The notes under the pieces: model-generated
What the model was told of the DNA's origin: nothing
Database searches by the model: none
Seen by the model: only the letters and a program-made list of their open reading frames with translations
DNA from: Chelonoidis abingdonii
Lineage: Eukaryota > Chordata > Testudines > Testudinidae
Length of the DNA stretch: 64,000 nucleotides
Reading direction: 5' to 3'
NCBI RefSeq assembly: GCF_003597395.2
Contig: NC_133778.1
Span: forward strand, 24,861,946-24,925,945
Position numbers and translations under genes: made by a program
In this document: positions 21,322 through 34,125 of the stretch, piece after piece
How positions within the stretch are numbered: position 1 is the first letter of the stretch
Layout of the letters: each line of letters starts with the position of its first letter

Positions 21322-22410
21322 ATAGAGTCCAAGGCTAGAAGGGATCATAGTGATCATCTAGTCTATCCTCTTCTATAACACAGGCCATAGAACTCCCCAC
21401 AAATAATTCCTAGCACATATCTTTTAGAACAACATCCAATCTTGATATAAAAATTTTAAGTGACAGATAATCCACCATGACCCTTGGTAAATTCTTCGAG
21501 TGTTTAATTACCCTCAGTGTTAAAAAGTTACATCTAACTTCCAATCTGAATTTGTCTATCTTCAGCTTCCAGACATTGGATCGTGTTATGCCTTTCTCTG
21601 CTAGATTGAAGAACCTCATATTAAATATTTTCCCTGAATGTTGGTACTTATAGACTGTAATCAAGTCACCTTTTAACCTTCACTTTGTTAAAATACATAG
21701 ATGGAGCTCCTTGAATCTGTCAGTGTAAGGTATGTTTTCTATTCCTTTAATCATCTCATGGACCTTCCCTGAACCCTCCCCAATTTTTCAACATCCTTCT
21801 TGAATTACATACATTCTTGAATGACACCAGAACTGGACACAGTATTCTACCAGCAGTTACACCAGTGCCAAATACAGAGATCAAATAACCAGTCTACTCC
21901 TACTTGAGAATTTATGTGTGTAAGGATGGCATTAGCCCTTTTGGCTACAGTGTCACACCGGGGGTTCATGTTCAGCTTCTCATCCACCATGAGACCCAAA
22001 ACTTTTTCAGAGTCACTGCTTCCCAGGAGCAAGTCCCCCATCCTTTAAGTATAGGCTACATTCTTGTTTCTAGATTATATATTTACATTTAACCATATTA
22101 AAACACATATTATTTGCTTGTGTCCAGTTTACCAAGTGATCCACATTGCTCTGTGTTAGTGGCCTCTCCTTTCTGTTATTTACTACTCCCACAATTTTTG
22201 TATCATCTGCAAACTTTGTCAGGAATAATTTTATGTTTTCTTCCGGGTCCAATAACAGATCCCTGAAGGATTGGAAACACACCCAATCGATGATGATTCC
22301 CTATTTACAATTACATTCGGAGACCTATTAGTTAGCCAGCTTTTAATCCATTTAATGTGTGCCAAGTTAATTATATATAATTCTAATTTTTTAAATCAAA
22401 AATGTAAATG
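21322..22410 (-). mobile_element. CR1-type LINE, 3' half, interrupted by Harbinger
   Basis: On the minus strand, an open piece at 22070-22282 contains TKFADDTKIVGVVNN, the reverse-transcriptase catalytic region with its Asp-Asp pair. Another at 21847-22041 contains LGSSDSEKVLGLMVDEKLNM and CDTVAKRANAIL, the C-terminal part. The 3' UTR follows at 21325-21800, with ATCATAGTGATCATCTAGTC near the end. It is truncated 5' near 22410. Frame breaks show it is dead. Confidence 0.85.
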
Positions 22411-25400
22411 TTTACATATTCTGTAATATCTCCTACATAGTTATAATATCCAAGAGTTTAGTCTGTCTCTGCATTCCAGCTGTTATGATAAGGGTAAACA
22501 GTCTCTGATTTTATTGGAAATGTTTAAAAATCCATATCAATTCGCAAATCAAAATATAGGACAACCAGCCTAGCTTAAAAATGTTTAATCTGAAATTCTT
22601 ATTATTGTAACTGGCTTGAATGGACTAAATTAAAGTTGACTTCCTCTTTCAAGGGAATTTAAATATAAACAGGTTAACTTAATTAAAAAAAAAGAGAGAA
22701 AAGGGGAAGATAAAAAAGGAGGAGGAATGGAGAGAAAAGAGAAACATGGGAATGAGAGAACCAAGGCTAGGGGCAAATAGCAGAAATGTAGTTTTGATTC
22801 CAGCGTGTGTTTACTTATTATTCTGAGCTGCGGCGCTAGTTGCCTCCTGCTAACCCAGCATGGCAGCTGTGCAAACTTCACTTCTAGCCTGATATTTCAC
22901 ATGTTCAGTTGGCATTTAAGCTCCATGAGCCTCCCCTTGAGTGAATTAATGAATATACCAAACAGTTTTCTCTGGAATGGTAGGAGTCCCATAAAGGTCA
23001 AGTCCTTATCTTTCAAAGCATTGTTAGCTCATAATTAAAAAAGAAAACTCACTGCTGATAGCATTACCAAAACTAAAACACCATTTACTCCCGTTATTTT
23101 TTCTGATCACAGGCTTATAAATACGAGGGGAGCCAGGCAGGGGTGTGTCGGAGGGCGCTAGATCATAATTAGGGTACTGTAAATCCTTTTTGATGTCCCC
23201 CTCCTTCAATCCCTTTAGCAGTATAGACCCTGATTCAATCCACAGAAACCACCATGTGAGGGACCTGTTTGAGTCAGGACCGGCAGTTGAGGAGAAGGTT
23301 GGGCCAAGACGATGGCATTATCCCTCTTGCCCTGGGAGATTTGAGAGGCTGAGATATAGCTGAGCTTATCAACATCTGCTAACTCGTGCCCTTCTCTGTG
23401 TTATGGCACCTCCCTCAGGGGCAGGTTCTAAGGCACTGCCCAAGGAAGGAACCTCTATTAGCATTGCTGCGTCGGCGGCTTTGGTGTCAAGAGGCCAGAG
23501 GGGACAAAAAGCAACATTAAACAGTCCAGAAACATAAGACCAAAGTACAAGGCCCACCCTGGCAGCTTTCAGGGGATCTGCTGGTTTTGGGGAGAAAACT
23601 ATCTGTTACTTCCAGACTTGAGTGTGCCAAATCCCACCTATGAGGGGAGAATGCGAAGGAGACAATGCAGCATTTCCGGTCCCTTACATGTGAGTAGCTC
23701 TGCAGAGGAACAAATGCTCCTGTGATAACATGGAATTATCTGATGGTATTTTGGCACTTCTGTTTTCAGTCGTGAGCAGAACCAGGACCCAAAAAATGAT
23801 GTGGACAAGTGGCAGGGCATATTTGGTAATGAACTTTTTTCTATACTCAATAACATGTAATTTCAGTCTCACTGTAGTACAACTGCACTGGATTTGTGGA
23901 GCTACACGGATGCGAATCTGGAGTGGATCAGGCCCTCATTCTAAGGAAAGGCAGAGGTTCCGTCAATTCTTATTTTATACGAATGGATTATCCCATCCCT
24001 TCTTACCATAGGAAGATGAATAAATTACATTTTAGGTGAGAAATTCACAGTTGCTCATAGATAGTAGATATCTGATGTGTTTGCATTTCCCATTTAACGG
24101 AGGGTGAAACAATAAATATTGAGCTGAGAATTGTATAGCTTTTAAAATAGTTTTATAGTATTCCTGCAGCCCTCCTGGCTTTGGTCATTCCTTTGTTATC
24201 CATGAACAGTATCCCTAGGAGTAATAACTTGTCAGGAAAGACCAAATTATTTAGAATCTTATCAATGGAGATTTTTATCCTCTAATGTACTGGTATTTTC
24301 TTAGGTCGCATTGTTTGGCTGGCCTCTGAAATGTGTGGAAATAGCTATGAAAGGAATGGCTTGATAGAATTTAATGGTATTTATAACTCTATAATTTCAA
24401 ATAATCTTTTTGTGGTTTATTTCCTGTTTTCTCCATTACACTGAAGTCTGTACTGGAGTGTAGCTCATCAGTCAAGTTGGCTGGCTCTGAAAGGGAATCA
24501 CCTTTAACCTTCTGTCTTAAAGTAGTAGGGTCACCTGAGTTTCTGTGTGAGATTTTCTCTTAGTATTGCTTTTGGAATCCATTATATCTCGTAGCCTTTA
24601 CACACCTTCTGTCACAAATATCACCAGTACTACTGAGACAACTTACTGAATCTTTGAGCCCGAGACTGGAAAGGCCAATGTCATGTAGAGAAAGTACTTA
24701 TTCAAACAATGTATGCTAATGCAGCTATTTGAAAGTCTTTGATTAACACAGCAGGAGTGTGATGATTTTAATATTCTGCATTCTGAAAATCAGTCATCGC
24801 TGGATAAAGATTCCAATGTTGATTAAATTTTGACAAAAGCCCCTAATGCCTAGCTAAAGAGGACTCAGACAATCAGTCTTGCAACCCTCATCAAACTGAG
24901 CTTGCAAAAGTTTGGCAAAAAACTGTATGAGCCCAATAGCTTTATTGGTGTGCCCTGCAACTTTTTCCCTATGGAGCCAGGAAGGACTTATAGAAATGCA
25001 GTCGCACTTATGCCAATGACTCCGGGACAGAAACTGCCCTCATCACCTTGTGGTTGGAACTCTGGTTTCTGGCTCCAATTGCCATAGTGATAAGAGCCTA
25101 CATCATCAGCAAGTAGCCTATGGAGGATGGGAAAGAGCACCAGATATTTTCACAACTAATTAAAACACAAGGACTTTCCCCTGATGTATGGGGAATGAAA
25201 GAAGCAAATGCAGAGAAAAGGCAGTTCTGATGCTAGGGAGAGGAATGGCAGGTTCAGCTAAAGTGCTCAGATGTAGCTCCAGTCTCTGTTGTTGGCACAA
25301 AGGATCTAATACCCATTTTGTCGCCTTCTTTAGGGTGGAACCAATGCTCTCATTAATGTAAGTGGTTGACTATGGACTTCCCTGTAAAGTATCCTGTATT

Positions 25401-26264
25401 CAGTTCAACAGGGAGGTGTTACAGCTGTCTTTGAGTCTGAAATTGAAAAAGGCCACCTTCAATAAAACAATCCCCCATATTGACAGTTGCAGAGCAAAAG
25501 TAACAGAAAACCAATCCAGATAAGAATTATTGCTGTTGTTATGTTTTCATACGTGATACATGGAATAACTTTCAACTCCAAACTCTACTGATGAAAATAA
25601 CATTGTGGCCTGCTCACCTCTATTGGGGTTACTCCCATGTACATTGTAAAAAGCTCCTCAAATCTTCACCAGTGTGGTTTCCTTTACAGCCACCACTGGG
25701 GAACAAGGTTTGCTCTTTCCTGCTGCTGTAAAAGTGACATGCTCTGATCTGCTCAAACCAGAGGATCTTGTGGTATCTGTGGAGGACCAGTACCTCCATA
25801 ATGTCACTTGCCTTTCCTTGGCTCCCATGACACTGATAAACCAAGTGCTAGCTCTGGCCAAGCCCATAGGCGTTAGCTAAGAATTGACAATCTCATAGCT
25901 GGAAACCAAACCAACTCATCTGTATGTTAGTTTTGTTCAAAATAGGTATTGGTCTTATAGTATGAATGTAGTGTTTAGACTCTCGGAAATGCTTGCCAGT
26001 TACTGCATGCATTAATCTCACTTGTAATGTCTGTATTTCATGCTCTGAGGAAGTATGTACATTTTGCTTTACAATTTTTAAAATCTTTGCTCTGAACTTG
26101 TGAAAACAGGCATCGTCCCCCCTTCCCATTCATGAGGCCTAGTGAGATTAAATAGGCCATTAAGGAACATCGCATCAGAGAGGATTGGTGAGTGACCATA
26201 TCACACCTTGGAAATGCTATGTGCAAGGGAGCTTGTCTCATAGACTGGAAGATGAAGGCTGTGT
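22411..26264. other. unclassified sequence
   Basis: About 3.8 kb with no recognised repeat family or exon. A purine-rich tract lies at about 22685-22770 (AAAAAAAAAGAGAGAAAAGG, then GAGGAGGAATGGAGAGAAAA). Frames of 60-93 codons (for example 22630-22881 minus, an artefact of the purine tract, and 23730-24011 plus) show no domain. Confidence 0.4.
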
Positions 26265-26535
26265 CTGTGATACGGACCTTACAGTGGCACAGCTGTGCCA
26301 CTGCAGCTACTCCACGGTAAGGTCTTCTGTGTAGCCGCTCTATGCTGGCAGGAGAGCTCTCTGGCTGTTATAATTTAATTACCCCCAATGAGTGGCGGTA
26401 GCTATGTCTCTCTTGCCAACATAGCGCTGTCCACACCAGTGCTTTTGTTGGTGAAACTTATGTCGGTTGGGGTGTATTTTTCCACACCCGCTGACCGACA
26501 AAAGCTTTGCCGACAAAAGTGCCGACAAAGCCTAA
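26265..26535. mobile_element. DNA-transposon remnant with perfect palindrome
   Basis: Contains a perfect 22-bp palindrome at 26282-26303 (centre CACAGCTGTG) and GTCTCTCTTGCCAACATAGC, GTCGGTTGGGGTG and GACCGACAAAAGC motifs that I associate with GTGTAGAC-type reptile DNA transposons. The ends are not clear and no target duplication was found. Minus- and plus-strand frames of 99 and 119 codons (26402-26701 and 26388-26747) run across it and are not genes. Confidence 0.45.
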
Positions 26536-27140
26536 ATGTAAAAGATAAAACAGGGTCACAAGAGAATTTTTCATCTCTTTGCTGTTTGAGGACCAGAGGC
26601 ATTAAACTAAGGCAGCTATCCCCAGGGGTTACGCCTGGATCTGCCCTGAAAGACATTTTGAATTGGCAGATTACCACGTCTCTGTCATCTTTAGGAACCA
26701 TAGATGATAACTTGTGTGTGTGTATGCTTGTTTGCTTTAACCAGTAAATAACTTTTATATCCTTTTCCTAGTTAATAAACCTTTATATAGTTTATTACAG
26801 GATAGGCTACAAGCATTATCTTTGTTGTAAGATCTACAGTAACAATTAATCTGAGGTAAGTGGCTGGTCTCTAGGGACTGGAAGCAACCTGAATGTTTTT
26901 TTGAGACCATTTATCACTAAGTCCAGCTTGCCTGGGTGGCCAGATAGACAGGAGAGCCTAAGGGGACTGCCTGTGACTCCATAGTAAGACTGATATAGTG
27001 ATCCAGGAGTTCACATTTATTACTGGGTTGGTGAAATGTAATTATAGAACATACAAGCAGTTTGGGGTGTCAGCCCTCTTTTTGAGAGTCTGCCCTGAGG
27101 TAGGCACTCACAGTCATGAGCCACTCAGACAATGTGAACT
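26536..27140 (+). mobile_element. LTR-like element, 5' part shortened
   Basis: From AAAACAGGGTCACAAGAGAA (26548) onward it resembles a recalled turtle LTR family: a CCAGAGGCATTAAACTAAGG stretch, ACCAGTAAATAACTTTTATA, a poly(A) signal AATAAA at about 26775, and a GAGCCACTCAGACAATGTGA end. Termini of this family are TGTCA and TGACA. Here the right end has decayed to GTGAAC and the left third seems deleted. It carries no genes. Confidence 0.45.
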
Positions 27141-28455
27141 TGGCAGCATAGTTCTCAGGAGCTCTTGTGTTAGCCACTTCCCTGTGAACCAGCCCCGGGG
27201 GCTCCCCAGCCTGAAAAGAAAGCAATGCTGCCAGAATCCACCTTTATTTGTCTGATAAAGTCTTGCAGGTTTGGTGTGGGAAGAGGTGCAGTGAAGAGTA
27301 AGAAGAGTGACCCAGTGATAATGGCCCAGTGTCAACAATCTCTCACACCTCTGCATTTTTGGCTGAGATGGGAAATCTGTTTCCAGCCCAATAGGAAATA
27401 AATTGTACAAGAGACCCAAAGATAAACTTCAGAGGAATATCGCAACTTGTGGATCCTTATCCAAACCAAACATTCTAAAGTTCTTATTTTATCCAGACCT
27501 GTGTGTCCATCCCTACAGAGGATATAAATCAAGAAAACTGGCTGATAGTACTTGAGATGGTATTAGTTATAGTTGGTGCTACACAGCCTTATCACAAACT
27601 AAATATTTTAGAGGAGATATTTGATGTAATTTTTGTAGATTTTTTTAAAATCTACTTACTAGCAGAGGCAAATTAAAATCACTCAGCAAAAGCCCTTAAT
27701 TCAAAATAATAAAACCTTAATGGAAACACAAACAGGCAATGCCCATATACATGACTTTCCACTTGGTAGTGTTTCATTTTGAAGGTGTACCCATGTGTTT
27801 CTATCTGTAGAAATGAAGAGGGCCACTGGGATTCACATCTTCATTTCATTTCTCTGGGCATCTCGGACTCAACGTTCTCATTAGGCTGCACACCATGTAA
27901 AAAAACATATCACAGTATTCTTCAGCAATGGTCCCAAACATTTCAGCTCACAGTAATGTTACTATAGTGATCTGGACCATTACTCTAATACTGCAATATC
28001 TTTTTATAAAAAATGGGCATTTGATACTGTATGGAATCCTTAAAATATGAAAACAAAAAACAAAGCACTAACAAAGGGGTGGGGGGTCGTACATAGAGAC
28101 AGAGCCCAGATTCTCCTGCTCCAACAGGGCTCCTGCCTTTAGGGGAGCAGTTCTGGGAGAGCAGTCCATTAACATACATTTTGATTCTTGTCCCCGGTGC
28201 AACACTTTCATCACTGTTCACGTTGGGTTTTTGACTGCAGCTACTGAAATCAATAACTACCTATTCTGTATGGCACCATAACATCTCTTCTGACTAGTCT
28301 TATGAGGCTGAGGCTGAGGTGGAGCCTGAATCATTGTTAAAACATACCACCGATCCACCCCCTAGTAACTAAAATCTGTCAAAATCATGCACCTTAAGAG
28401 GTGATTTCTGTGCTTCTTGCAATGAAGCTCATATGTCTCCTTCCAGTAGCAGAGT
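27141..28455. other. unclassified sequence
   Basis: No recognised features. The 101-codon minus-strand frame at 27114-27419 straddles the end of the preceding repeat and has no domain. Confidence 0.4.
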
Positions 28456-28555
28456 ACCTTTTATTGTAAGCTCTTTGGGGCAGGGACATTGACTTCTTTT
28501 TGATGTGTATTGTGCCTAACACACTATGGGTGCTCCTATAAACAAGCAAAGAATA
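28456..28555 (+). repeat. L2-like 3' end
   Basis: TTGTAAGCTCTTTGGGGCAG, GGACATTGACTTC and TTGTGCCTAACACACTATGG, then an A-rich end, match the conserved 3' tail of L2-type LINEs (also the tail of MIR). Confidence 0.6.
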
Positions 28556-29509
28556 AAGGCAAAATTCTTAATTTTTGTTTGGTACCAGATGTGTTTTGCT
28601 CAATTTTTTGGCTTCTCGCTCTGCATTTTCTCTGTATTTTTGCATTATTCTTCATATTTTGAGGCAGAAAATATACTGTGGTCTTTTCTTATTTGCTTGC
28701 GAGTAAGTTAGTTGAGTTTTAATCAGTTATTCTTACAGTGTACAGTTGCTAACACATTTGAAAGTCCAGTCAATTTCTTAAGCTGTATTAGCTTAATGAG
28801 CCATATATAGGCTCCCATAGTCTTTGTATTTATATCGCAATTTCCTGATTAATCCTAATTAATGACACATCAGTGCACATTTGAAGTGAATGATGAAAAT
28901 GATCAGTCAACCCTGCTAATGAATGCATTCACTCTAAAGCAATACCCAAGTCAGGAGTCAGAGAGGGAGAAGCTGGGTAAACATGTTTGTGTTTCTGTTT
29001 TCTGCTACAGCAAGTAGAAATCAAGCAATGTTTGTTTTTAAGTTGCAGGAAGCCCCAACAGATTTGACTGATGGTTTCTGCTTTTCTGGTCTTTTTTTTA
29101 AAGCTGCTTCCTAACTAATTTAAAAATGGAAGCTGGTAGTCAGTGAGGAGCTTGAGAAAAAGGTAAATGCAGACTGCCCTAGCAACCAGCAGAGAAGAAT
29201 GCGTTTAGGGTCTGTCTATAAGTCAGATGAAAGGGGGCAATTTGAAGACCAAATCTTTCAAAAATCTTCAACAGTGTCTTAAGAGCTCACTCTTGCTATT
29301 ATATTCTCAGACTGATAGCAAATGGATGGGAAGAGTGGTTATGGTAACATTTGCCTAGTGGGAGCTGCTCAAAGGGAGAAGGTCGGGCTGGGGAATTCAG
29401 TGACATTTTATATACTAGATCTCTGACTTCCACTTATGCAGTCTGCCATTCCTACTCTTCCACTGGGGGTATGAATAATGTGAGCACAACAATAAGAGCT
29501 TCTCTAACA
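28556..29509. other. unclassified AT-rich sequence, possible non-coding conservation
   Basis: No repeat recognised. Around 28790-28930 are many homeodomain-like TAAT motifs (CTGATTAATCCTAATTAATG), which is suggestive but not evidence of an enhancer. Confidence 0.35.
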
Positions 29510-29650
29510 ATATTCTGCACTTCCTTAGCATCTTGTAGTTAAGAATCTCAAAATACCTTACCAACACTTATTAATTCTTACAATATTCCTGAACGGTCGG
29601 TATATATTACTAATATGGTTCTTAGTGACAGAGCCAGGAAGACCACCTAC
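29510..29650 (+). repeat. MIR/L2-tail-like SINE remnant
   Basis: ACTTCCTTAGCATCTTGTAG, AATACCTTACCAACACTTAT, TAATTCTTACAATATTCCTG and TGACAGAGCCAGGAAGACC are a decayed copy of the motif also seen at 3140, 6520 and 42050. Confidence 0.5.
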
Positions 29651-29936
29651 CTCCCAGCCACCTGTCGAATTGTCTGTATTCATTATGGTAGTCAGAACTG
29701 AATTTAGGTAACTTCCTATTATTCTCTGGTTCTTCCATAAACAATCTGTGTAACAAAGTGACTATATTTATTTTGATCTCCTCTTATATCTGGGTTACAG
29801 AGGATGTAAGCTACCACTGCTACCAGCCACCACAGTTCAGGGCAACTGTGACCCTAACAACCCCTCAATGTCAAAGTGCTCACTGTTCTGTAAATACAAA
29901 TTTTAGAAGGCCTGACACTACACTGTTGTCATAAAT

Positions 29937-30978
29937 TTTATCCAAAAATTAACTTGTAGGGTATCAAATGAAAACTGGTGGGTTTCTGGTCACTAATATT
30001 ATTGTGTGATGTATGTATGGTTAGTATGTAAAGAGTTATGTATTTTTGCTGGAAATATGTGTCTAAAATCTGTTCAGACTAAACAATCTGAGCAGAGTGG
30101 ATGAACAGGTTTGCCTTAGCCAAGGAAATATGGATTTATCAGTCTGCCTGAGTCAAGCTTTGTAAGCCAGAGACAATGAAAGAACGGCTGCATCTAAAAG
30201 GAAGCAATCAAACCAATGGAAAAAGCTAATTGACAAGAGGATGAAAAAGGGACATGGATTCTGCACCCAGAGAAACAAGCAGGATGAAAGAAGAAGTTTG
30301 CCAGGGGGGTTTCTTTCCCAAACACATTTCAAAGGTTTCTTGAATTATAAGAAGAGGGGTAACAGACACTGAGGTTATCCATCACTTGGGGAACAAAGCG
30401 GTCAGCACTTTTGGGATCTGTGAATGGTGGATCACTGCAGCCATGTGGGTGGAGGACTATGAAAACTGGCTGTAACTGAAAAATTGCCTGTGGCCAGGAT
30501 TGTAATCTGTTAAATTTTAGACACTAACAAGCATGTTTTATTTGTAGCCATTTTCTGTTTCTATTATTCTTGCTTACTCTCATGTAAATCCCTGTTCTTT
30601 AATACATTTATTATTTTATTTTACCATACAATCAGTTCAGCGGTATATCTTAAAGTAACGTGTGGTTCCTCAGCTAAACTAACAGGCTGGTGTGTGCACT
30701 GTCTCTCTGGAGGCAGCAGATTTGGTAATTTCTGGGATTGCCCAGTGATAGTGGCTGGGTACTGCGGAGGAACTCTTTTCCAGAGGGTTCGGAAATGGGG
30801 GTCACTCACTGTTACCTATAAGGCAAGGTTAAGCCTGCAGCATCTCAAGGAGTTTGCTAGTGAGGTGGACAGAATAGAGCAGCAGCGAGATAACACACAG
30901 TTTAAACTCCAACAAAGCTATATCTTGGTGAGGCAGAAGGGGAACAAAATGGCTTTCAGGTTTGTATGCCCCAAGAAA
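29937..30978 (+). mobile_element. LTR-like element beginning TGTCATAA
   Basis: Starts TGTCATAAATTTTATCC at 29937. Recognisable order: GGACTATGAAAACTGGCTGT (30453), CCATTTTCTGTTTCTATTAT (30549), TGTAAATCCCTGTTCTTTAA (30582) with a decayed AATAAA region, AACAGGCTGGTGTGTGC (30680), a PBS-like TAGTGGCTGG (30749-30758; 7 of 10 matches to the sequence at 55097), and GTTACCTATAAGGCAAGGTT. The 3' limit near 30978 is uncertain and I could not find a target duplication. A 114-codon frame at 30694-31038 runs off the element and is not a recognised protein. Confidence 0.5.
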
Positions 30979-31555
30979 GTGTCACAGCAACTACAACAGT
31001 ATTCCCCCTCTCTGGTCTGCCATGGACACCCACTCTAGGCTTCGAGCTCCTCACCCTTTCTTGGGTGGAGACCCATGTCTCTCTCCTTCTTGACCAGGGT
31101 TTTTCCAGGTTGCTTTGAAGTTTCCTGCCTACACTGAGTTCCCCAGCACATCAGGCTGCTCTAAGTAGCCTGCTTTTCTTTTTCCTCAGAGGCTATAAAA
31201 AGCATTATTGCCACAGTTAAAAGTTACCACACAGCCCTTTCTAAGCAAGCACATTTATTCTTAAAATGAAAGCATCAGAGAGAAAACATATTAAAAACTA
31301 TTACAAAAATTCCTGCATGCATGCTAATTACCAGAGATCACCTCCAACACCAACGATGGATCTGGCAGGTGATCAGTCCTTCAAACCCCACACAGGGTTT
31401 TTTCTGTGGTTACAAGTTCATGATAGCTGTTAGCTCAGAACAAGAACACTCATGAATCTGTGAGTCATTCCTTTATACAGTTGGTCCTCTTGATTTTGGA
31501 ACCCTGGGACCAGGTAATCATCAATCACCCTTTCTTTAGGACATAGTGTCAAAGG
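30979..31555 (-). mobile_element. LTR-like repeat, minus strand
   Basis: Starts TGTCACAGCAAC. Contains CCTTTCTTGGGTGGAGACCC, CATGTCTCTCTCCTTCTTGA and CTTTCTAAGCAAGCACATTT, then ATTCTTAAAATGAA, which I recall as a turtle LTR family; the reversed poly(A) signal (TTTATT, 31254 on) puts its transcription on the minus strand. The end near 31555 (ATAGTGTCAAAGG) is approximate. It directly abuts the preceding element, so one may have inserted in or beside the other. Confidence 0.4.
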
Positions 31556-33900
31556 GAATAGTTTTTGCATAGCCAGTGGCAGGATGGGGTGGGTGGGGGA
31601 TTTGTATTCACGTCCCTCTAGAGAGTTCTCAGGAAATTCACTTCACTTGTATTGTCCAAAAAGTTCATTTTTGTGGGCCAGATTGTTCAATATAAACCTT
31701 TCATCATTCAGACCCACAATAATACATATAATACCATGGATTCCAAAGACATTTAAATGTAATTAAATAATATCTCCCAAAGAGATTACAGGAAATTGCC
31801 ATATCTGTCAGAACAGCCAGTGGAATCACATCTTTAGTTCATGTGAAAGGCCTGTACTTGTTGGCATGGAAAGTCACAGGTAGACCTGGGCAAAATTTTT
31901 CATCCAAAACTATTTTTCAGCAAAATGCAGATTTGCCAAGTTCATTTCATGAATTCATTTGGGTTTCATTGAGTAGAAGATCCTCTCCCCAAAACAATCT
32001 GAAAGAGCCTAAATATTTTGTTCTGGCATTTTCAAGATGAAACATTTTGATTTTTGGATTCAAAATGACTTCGGAAATTCCCTTCAAATTTATTTTTAAA
32101 AATTAAAAGTGTAAAAGAACATGCAAAATATAAACACATTTTATTTTAGTAGAACTCAATATTTTGTTGGACTCAAAATGTATTTCTTTTCACTTTTCCA
32201 TTCACTGACACTTTTAAATAAATTCAATTTCATTTCAACCCCAAACATTTTTTCTCCCATATTTTTCAGAATTGCCAATGAACAACAAAAATTCCTTGCT
32301 CACACAGCTCTGATCACAGGTTCGCTCCTACCTGATGGCCAATGGTAGGGTGTCATTACAGCTTCATACCAGTAAGGCATGAAGCATAGCCTCTCAGAAA
32401 GAGAGCTGAAAGATTACAAAGCAGATACAATGAAAAAAGCTTTTCCATCAAGCTGACATCAAAGGCTAATTTTAAGCCTTTTGAAGATTTTTCTACACAC
32501 CACATAATGAACTGCTTTTAATCTCTTCTTCTGAAGTGGGGCATAGTTGTACTTCCCATGCACTTTAAAGCTTTCCCCAAAGCAAGTCCTATGCCGTTCT
32601 CTCTTGCACCAAGCAGATGACGTGTTCTTTTCCTAGGAAGAAGCACATTATCTTCTTCTCATTACTGTGTTATACCTGGCTGCACATCCTAATGGGAGAG
32701 CGACAGTACTTGGCCTTTTCAATCCTATTCATGATACACCACTGCCTTTGTCTGAGGCAGCCATATATGTGAGTCTCGTGACAGTCCTGCTGCAATCCTA
32801 GTCCTTTCCCTGGCTGAAGAAATGAGCAACGGTGTTATTAATATTATAATAGGTTATTTGAAGAGTTGGTAATGAAAAAAGTGTTTTCAGAAAAAGCATT
32901 TCATTTTTTCCCAAAACTTTGTGGAAATGTTCTGTTTTTTTTTTATGGGATACTGAAAACTTAAAAAAATAAAATAATAATAAATATAAGGTTTTATTTT
33001 TCAGTTTTTCATTGAGAAAATAAAAAAAACCCTTTCATTTCCAAACAAAGGCCTTTTCACATTAAAAATCAAGTTTGATTGAAATGTTTTGATTCGCTGT
33101 AGTTATTTGTATTGCAGTAGCACTTAGAAACCCAAACAAAGATAAAGCCTAGACCTTTGTTCTAGGCTCTGTACAAATACATGGTAAAAGAAACTCCCTG
33201 CCCCAATGAGCTTACTGTCTATGGAAAAGTAACAATACTCTCCACTATGATACAATACCAACATTCTCAGAAGACCAGCACAGGACATTCTGTATAGTTC
33301 CCTAAAACTCCAAACCACAAATACAAGGTGCATTATTGAGCAGTCATGGCCATCACAGCTTCCTTCTATCTTTCTCTTGGGCCCTTAGTTCCACATGGTA
33401 AAAAGTCAGCTTCCCAGAGTATTGTTCATCTAGTGAAGGAGACGTATTCTCAGCTGCCATTGGGACAAAATGTAAAAGCAAAATCTCCTGGCCTATCTCC
33501 CTGAGGTCTGTATCCTCAATATTGAGAATGAAAACACAGTGTTTTTAAGGCTCTATGTGTGCAGCTCTGCTATAGTGGAGAGCAGGTGTGACTGACCCTG
33601 CTAATTTATACTGTTGCAAACTCCCTTTTGTCTACATTAGGGGTCTGCACCTAATTAGTTACACTGGTGAAAATTTTCCTAATCTAGACAAGTCCTTAGT
33701 GTGATCTGATTTCAGCTTTTATTAAAAAGTCACAGTTTATAAATAAAAGACCAAAGGGGCCTAAATTTCACCCTTGACATTTATATTCTTTCTATACTTA
33801 CACATAATTATTATATGACCCCATTTGATGGCAAAACTCTCATTGATGCCAGTGGGGCCAGGACTTTACCCCAAGCAGGAAGCAGCATTATTGACTAGAA
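31556..33900. other. A/T-rich stretch with TTTTGAAAATG-like repeats
   Basis: Two AT-rich blocks, about 31870-32270 and 32860-33110, share GAAACATTTTGATTTTTGG- and TTTTTCATTGAGAAAAT-like words and resemble a low-complexity reptile repeat family of unclear class. A third block is at about 45520-45660. The rest is unclassified. Foldback-type GATGCCAGTGGGGCCAGGAC lies at 33845. Confidence 0.35.
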
Positions 33901-33904
33901 GTAA

Positions 33905-34125
33905 AGGGATGGGTCTGGCGAAAGGAAAGAAAAAATATATAAAAAATTCCTAACATTAAGGTCTATTAGACTGTGAAATAGCCTCCCAAGGGAAAGAGTT
34001 GAAGTGTCTTTGCATGAGTCATTTAAAATTGGCTTGGAAAAAATTACTGACAATATACTGCAGGGTACTGGATGAACTAATAGGTCTTTTTCATCTCTAA
34101 CTTTTACAGCTCTGTGATAATAAAA
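33905..34125 (+). repeat. CR1 3' region
   Basis: TAAGGTCTATTAGACTGTGA, AATAGCCTCCCAAGGGAAAG and TACTGGATGAACTAATAGGT correspond to the region just before the end of CR1 LINEs (plus strand). The final tail has decayed to CTGTGATAATAAAAG. Confidence 0.7.

Noticed and set aside
28790..28930. TAAT-rich block considered as a homeodomain enhancer
   Set aside because: TAAT words are expected in AT-rich DNA; without conservation data there is no support.
30694..31038. 114-codon plus-strand frame
   Set aside because: It covers the 3' part of an LTR-like element and crosses into the next repeat; no gag, protease or reverse-transcriptase motif.
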